Source: a bacterium
GTDB taxonomy: Bacteria > Krumholzibacteriota > Krumholzibacteriia > Krumholzibacteriales > Krumholzibacteriaceae
Length of the DNA: 64,000 nt
NCBI GenBank assembly: GCA_020350885.1
Contig: CP070727.1
Location: 1,654,306 to 1,718,305 of the forward strand
Direction: 5' to 3'
Shown: one piece after another, positions 60,113 through 64,000 of the stretch
Layout of the letters: each line of letters begins with the position of its first letter
How positions within the stretch are numbered: the first letter of the stretch is position 1
Made by a program: the position numbers and the translations under genes
Notes under the pieces: model-generated
Database searches by the model: none
Seen by the model: only the letters and a program-made list of their open reading frames with translations
Told to the model about the DNA's origin: nothing

Positions 60113-63100
60113 ATGGCGAGGGTGAGTACCGTGCGATTCATACATCTTCACAACCATTCAGAGTATAGCCTGCTCGACGGGGCAATCAGGATCAAGGACC
60201 TCGTCGCCACGGCGAAGGCGATGGGCATGAGCGCGGTCGCCCTCACCGATCATGGAAACCTGTTCGGAGCCGTACCGTTCTACAACGAGGCCACTGCCGC
60301 CGGGATCAAGCCGATTCTCGGCATGGAAACGTATATCGCCCGCGGCGGCATAGCCGAGCGGAGCAGGTCCGGGCGTATAGTGCGGAACGATCATTTGACC
60401 CTTCTCGTCAAGAACGAGGAGGGCTACCGCAACATCCTACAGCTCTCCTCGATAGCATACCTCGACGGTTTCTACTACAAGCCGCGTATCGACCTCGAGA
60501 TCCTGGCCGACCACAGTGCGGGGCTCATGGCACTGAGCGGATGTCTCCAGGGGGGGATTCCCAGACTGCTGATTGCCGGAAAGATGGAGGAGGCGAGGGA
60601 GCTCGCAGGGCGACTCGCTTCGATCTTCGAGCCCGGCGATTTCTACCTCGAGATCCAGAATCACGGTATTCCCGAAGAGCTCGCTGTCATTTCCAAGATT
60701 TCAACACTTGCACGGGAACTCAAGCTGCCCCTGGTGGCGACAAACGACTGCCACTTCGTACGGGCGGAGGATCACCGGGCGCACGACGTTCTCCTCTGCC
60801 TTCAGACCGGCAAGGATCTCGATGATCCGAGCCGGATGCTTCGTTCGAATCCAGAAACCTTTTTCAAGTCCCCCGAGGAGATGGCGGTCCTCTTTCCTGA
60901 TCATCCGGAAGCGCTTGATACGACCGTCGAGGTCGCGGAGAAATGCAATATCGAGCTGAAATACAGCGAAAGTCACCTTCCCAGCTTTCCGATTCCGGAG
61001 CCCTATCAAAGTGCCGGTGAGTACCTCGAACACATCGTGATGGAGAATCTTCCGCAGCGGGTACCCGAGGTGAGTGAGGCGGTGCGTGAGCGTATCCGCT
61101 ACGAGCTCGAGACGATCTCCCGTATGGATTTCGCCGGGTATTTTCTCGTTGTATGGGATATCGTTTCCGCTGCCCGTATGATGGGTATCCCCGTGGGGCC
61201 GGGAAGGGGTTCGGCGGCGGGCAGCCTTGTCTGCTATGCCCTCGGCATCACATCGATCAATCCGCTCGAACACGGTCTCCTCTTCGAGAGACTCCTGAAT
61301 CCGGAACGTGTCTCCATGCCGGATATAGATGTCGATTTCTGTGACGACCGTCGGCAGGAGATCATCGAGTACATTGTGAATAAGTACGGTAAGGAGAACG
61401 TGTGTCAGATAATAACCTTCGGAAGGATGGCGGCCAGGGCGGTCGTCCGGGATGTCGGGCGGGTGCTCAAGATCCCTTACGGGGATGTAGACAAGCTGGC
61501 AAAGATGATACCCGCCCAGCCCGGCACCACCCTCACCAGGGCGCTCTCCTCGGTACCGGAACTCAAGACGCAGTATGAACAGGACGGAGATGTCAAAAAG
61601 CTCATCGATCTCTCGTTATCTCTCGAGGGTCTTGCCCGTCACGCCTCGACGCATGCGGCCGGTATCGTGATAACACCCTCGCGCCTGGTCGATCATGTTC
61701 CCCTCTTTCGAACCAATCGCGGCGAGGTAACAACGCAATACGAGATGACCGTACTTGAGAAGATCGGGATACTCAAGATCGACATTCTCGGCCTCCGTAC
61801 CCTCTCCGAAATCGACAAGACGCTGGAGCTTATCAAGGAGCACGAAGGACGGGAGCTCAGGATGGAAGACATTCCACTCGATGACGAGCAGGCCTTCGAG
61901 CTGCTACGGCACGGCCGGACGATCAGCGTGTTCCAGCTCGAGAGTGCGGGGATGCGGGATCTGTTGCGCAGGATCGAGCCATCCGTCTTCGAGGACGTCA
62001 TCGCCGTCAACGCACTCTATCGTCCCGGTCCGCTCGGAAGCGACATGGTCTCGGACTTCATCGAGTGCAAGCACGGACGAAAAAGAATAGTCTACGAACA
62101 TGCCATACTCGAGCCGATCCTGAAGGAGACGTACGGAGTGATTCTCTACCAGGAGCAGGTCATGCAGATCGCCAGTGAGCTGGCGGGCTTTTCGCTCGGA
62201 CAGGCGGATATCCTGCGTCGCGCAATGGGGAAAAAGCAGAAGGAGAAGATGGAGAAGCAGCGGGAGCGGTTCATCAAGGGGGCTGTCGGGAATAAAATCT
62301 CAAAGGGAAAGGCACGGAAGATCTTCGATCTTATGGCGTTCTTCTCCGGGTACGGATTCAATAAATCGCATTCCGCCGCCTATGCCGTCATCTCCATGCA
62401 GACGGCGTACCTCAAGGCGCACTACCCGGGGGCATTCATGGCCGCCGTCATGTCGTGCGAGATGAGCGATACCAACAGGCTCATGGTACTCCTCGACGAA
62501 TGCCGGAGCCTCGGCTTGGCCGTGCGTCCCCCTGATATCAATTCGAGCCATGTCTATTTCGGACTTGCGGGTGGTGAGATTACCTACGGACTTGCCGCCA
62601 TCAAGAACGTCGGTGTACAGGCGATGCAGGCGATCATCGACGAACGCAAATGTGCACCGTTCGTCGACCTGTATGATTTCTGCGACCGCGTCGATCTCCG
62701 TCTCGTCAACAAGCGGGTGATCGAGAGCCTCATCCAGAGCGGGGCGATGGAAAGCCTGCCGGGCGGGCGCGCCCAACAGATTGCGACACTCGATCGTATT
62801 CTGCTTCAGGCCCAGAAGCGGCAGAGTGAGCGCGAGCGGGGACAGACCTTTCTCGGATTTCTCGACGGTTCGTCCGCCACCGATTCGACACCGCTCGAAG
62901 ATGTCCCGGAGTGGGATGAAAACGAACGGCTTCGCCGCGAGCGAGAATCGCTGGGATTCTACTTCTCAGGTCATCCGCTCGATCGCTATCGTGAGATGCT
63001 CGGCCGACTGATCAACGTCGACAGTCTCACCTTACCGAGTAAGAAGGAACGGGAGGCCGTCGTTCTGGCCGGTCTTGTGAGCGACATCAAGATCATACTC

Positions 63101-63553
63101 GATCGTAAGGGGAACCCGATGGCGTTCGTAACCGTCGAGGATTTTCACGGCTCGTACGAGATAGTCGTCTTTTCGGATTGCTACAAAGGGTCCCGCAAGA
63201 AGATACAGCAGGAGGCGATTGTCGTCATCACCGGTAAGGTCTCCGTCAAGGATCGAAGTGGAAACAAGGTGATTGCGGACAACTTCTATGGGATAGAAGA
63301 GGCGTTGGACGTTCTACCGCGGAAGGTGCACCTGACGCTGAGCTCCGAACTCTTCGGTGAGCAGGAACTGGTACACCTGCGGGGCGTTTTCGAGCGCTAT
63401 CCCGGCGAACGGGAGATCGTATTTCACTGGCGGGAGAACGGCCGCGACCGGTACGTCGTACGCGCCCGGGGTGCCAAGGTATCACCCGGTCTCGAGCTAT
63501 TCAAGGAGTTGAAGCAGATTGCGGGGGTGGAACATGTCGAGATCTCTTTGTAG
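60113..63553 (+). CDS. dnaE: DNA polymerase III alpha subunit
   Basis: DnaE is the replicative polymerase. The 1146-aa protein has the PHP domain (HLHNHSEYSLLDGA), GPGRGSAAGSLVCYAL, the catalytic Asp pair in MPDIDVDFCDDRR, the third acidic region KIDILGLRTLSEID, a fingers region with AIGQADILRRAMGKK-like LGQADILRRAMGKK, a helix-hairpin-helix, and a C-terminal OB fold. The start is ambiguous: ATG 60113, GTG 60122 and GTG 60131 are in frame; the last has GAGGGTGAG nearby and still keeps the PHP start. It overlaps the next gene by 20 bases. Confidence 0.97.
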   Translation: MARVSTVRFIHLHNHSEYSLLDGAIRIKDLVATAKAMGMSAVALTDHGNLFGAVPFYNEATAAGIKPILGMETYIARGGIAERSRSGRIVRNDHLTLLVKNEEGYRNILQLSSIAYLDGFYYKPRIDLEILADHSAGLMALSGCLQGGIPRLLIAGKMEEARELAGRLASIFEPGDFYLEIQNHGIPEELAVISKISTLARELKLPLVATNDCHFVRAEDHRAHDVLLCLQTGKDLDDPSRMLRSNPETFFKSPEEMAVLFPDHPEALDTTVEVAEKCNIELKYSESHLPSFPIPEPYQSAGEYLEHIVMENLPQRVPEVSEAVRERIRYELETISRMDFAGYFLVVWDIVSAARMMGIPVGPGRGSAAGSLVCYALGITSINPLEHGLLFERLLNPERVSMPDIDVDFCDDRRQEIIEYIVNKYGKENVCQIITFGRMAARAVVRDVGRVLKIPYGDVDKLAKMIPAQPGTTLTRALSSVPELKTQYEQDGDVKKLIDLSLSLEGLARHASTHAAGIVITPSRLVDHVPLFRTNRGEVTTQYEMTVLEKIGILKIDILGLRTLSEIDKTLELIKEHEGRELRMEDIPLDDEQAFELLRHGRTISVFQLESAGMRDLLRRIEPSVFEDVIAVNALYRPGPLGSDMVSDFIECKHGRKRIVYEHAILEPILKETYGVILYQEQVMQIASELAGFSLGQADILRRAMGKKQKEKMEKQRERFIKGAVGNKISKGKARKIFDLMAFFSGYGFNKSHSAAYAVISMQTAYLKAHYPGAFMAAVMSCEMSDTNRLMVLLDECRSLGLAVRPPDINSSHVYFGLAGGEITYGLAAIKNVGVQAMQAIIDERKCAPFVDLYDFCDRVDLRLVNKRVIESLIQSGAMESLPGGRAQQIATLDRILLQAQKRQSERERGQTFLGFLDGSSATDSTPLEDVPEWDENERLRRERESLGFYFSGHPLDRYREMLGRLINVDSLTLPSKKEREAVVLAGLVSDIKIILDRKGNPMAFVTVEDFHGSYEIVVFSDCYKGSRKKIQQEAIVVITGKVSVKDRSGNKVIADNFYGIEEALDVLPRKVHLTLSSELFGEQELVHLRGVFERYPGEREIVFHWRENGRDRYVVRARGAKVSPGLELFKELKQIAGVEHVEISL

Positions 63554-64000
63554 CGGATACGTGCGGTTGCTCATCGCCGCCTGTATCCTCCTGGCCGGAA
63601 GTTCCGTGTGTGGGCAAGGCTACGATGAGGGGCAGGGCTACGACGAGGTGCAGGTCTTCGAGGAGATTTATCTCGTGGACAGTCCCACAGCGGGGATCTT
63701 GCCTCACGGAGGCTATCTCATCTACGGCTCGGTGGGGCCCCGGAGCAGTCTCCTATTCGGGGTCAAGATCGGGTTCAGCGAGCGACTACTGCTTGGCGCC
63801 TCGTTCGGGCTTCAGGAATTCATCGGTCGGGGAGAGGTCGATCTCAACGAAAAACCGGGATTCGAGCTCAGGCTGCGTCTTCTCGAAGAATGGGAGAACA
63901 GACCGGCCCTTGCATTGGGGATCGATACACAGGGTGAGGATTCGTACGACGAGGATGGGGAACGGTACGAACGGAAGTCGAAGGGTTTCTATGCGGTGGT
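63534..64000 (+). CDS. Exported, probably outer-membrane, protein (cut by right edge)
   Basis: The visible 155 residues have a signal peptide (RLLIAACILLAGSSVCG), a QGYDE sequence given twice in tandem, then strand-like segments YLIYGSVGPRSSLLFGVKIGFSERLLLGASFG and RPALALGIDTQGEDSY (both abbreviated from longer runs). This is an outer-membrane beta-barrel pattern. The ATG at 63534 overlaps dnaE and has GGGGGTGG just upstream. The gene runs off the window, so its length and family are unknown. Confidence 0.7.
   Translation, partial: MSRSLCSGYVRLLIAACILLAGSSVCGQGYDEGQGYDEVQVFEEIYLVDSPTAGILPHGGYLIYGSVGPRSSLLFGVKIGFSERLLLGASFGLQEFIGRGEVDLNEKPGFELRLRLLEEWENRPALALGIDTQGEDSYDEDGERYERKSKGFYAV

Noticed and set aside
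59023..60141. 372-aa minus-strand frame inside the M23 gene
   Set aside because: Antisense shadow; no start signal or motif.

Overview
The window is a gene-dense, moderately GC-rich bacterial chromosome segment with about 60 protein genes, mostly on the + strand. I see no rRNA, tRNA, CRISPR array or insertion sequence. The gene content suggests a diderm with meso-diaminopimelate peptidoglycan: MurE carries DNPR, and a DapL-type aminotransferase, lipoproteins, a Wzi-like outer-membrane protein, an LpxL/PatA-class acyltransferase and PpiD are present. Together with an MglA-type GTPase and a UbiA enzyme of the archaeal-lipid type, this points towards the FCB superphylum or a neighbouring candidate phylum, but the sequence alone does not fix the taxon.

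Region 1 (1-20.5 kb): the end of a carboxymuconolactone decarboxylase-family gene on the minus strand, then a complete division and cell-wall (dcw) cluster: mraZ, a STAS-domain gene, rsmH, ftsL, ftsI, murE, murF, mraY, murD, ftsW, murG, murC, ftsQ, ftsA, ftsZ. A TPR gene and a radical-SAM gene follow in line. Most stops and starts overlap. Upstream of mraZ is a promoter overlaid by a four-unit MraZ operator. The usual murB and ddl are missing between murC and ftsQ.

Region 2 (20.6-28.8 kb): rpmB and recG diverge from overlapping promoters. An HD-domain gene, a zinc-ribbon gene and an anti-sigma-type ATPase follow. They converge with a four-gene, translationally coupled minus-strand operon (acyltransferase, GT4 glycosyltransferase, MFS transporter, unknown 152-aa protein) that looks like a glycolipid assembly unit.

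Region 3 (28.8-37 kb): the least ordinary part. It holds a PH-like/zinc-ribbon protein, a lipoprotein, an MglA-like GTPase with a long acidic tail, a single-domain receiver, a small exported protein, a TPR protein, a Wzi-like outer-membrane protein, a UbiA prenyltransferase and UppP. Two sites resembling sigma-54 promoters lie in front of the PH-like and GTPase genes.

Region 4 (37-45 kb): valS, a RodZ-like gene, uvrB, nadC, birA and coaX in a tightly packed run. Region 5 (45-47.3 kb): groESL with a sigma-70-type promoter and a CIRCE operator, closed by a terminator.

Region 6 (47.4-64 kb): a beta-propeller-like lipoprotein, dapL, folB, folK, a deoxynucleoside kinase, panB, panC, a GlmU-type uridylyltransferase lacking the acetyltransferase half, a HIT protein, a LytR_C protein, a DUF4321 protein and tatA. 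These meet a convergent ppiD; then come an M23 peptidase, dnaE and a truncated envelope-protein gene at the right edge.
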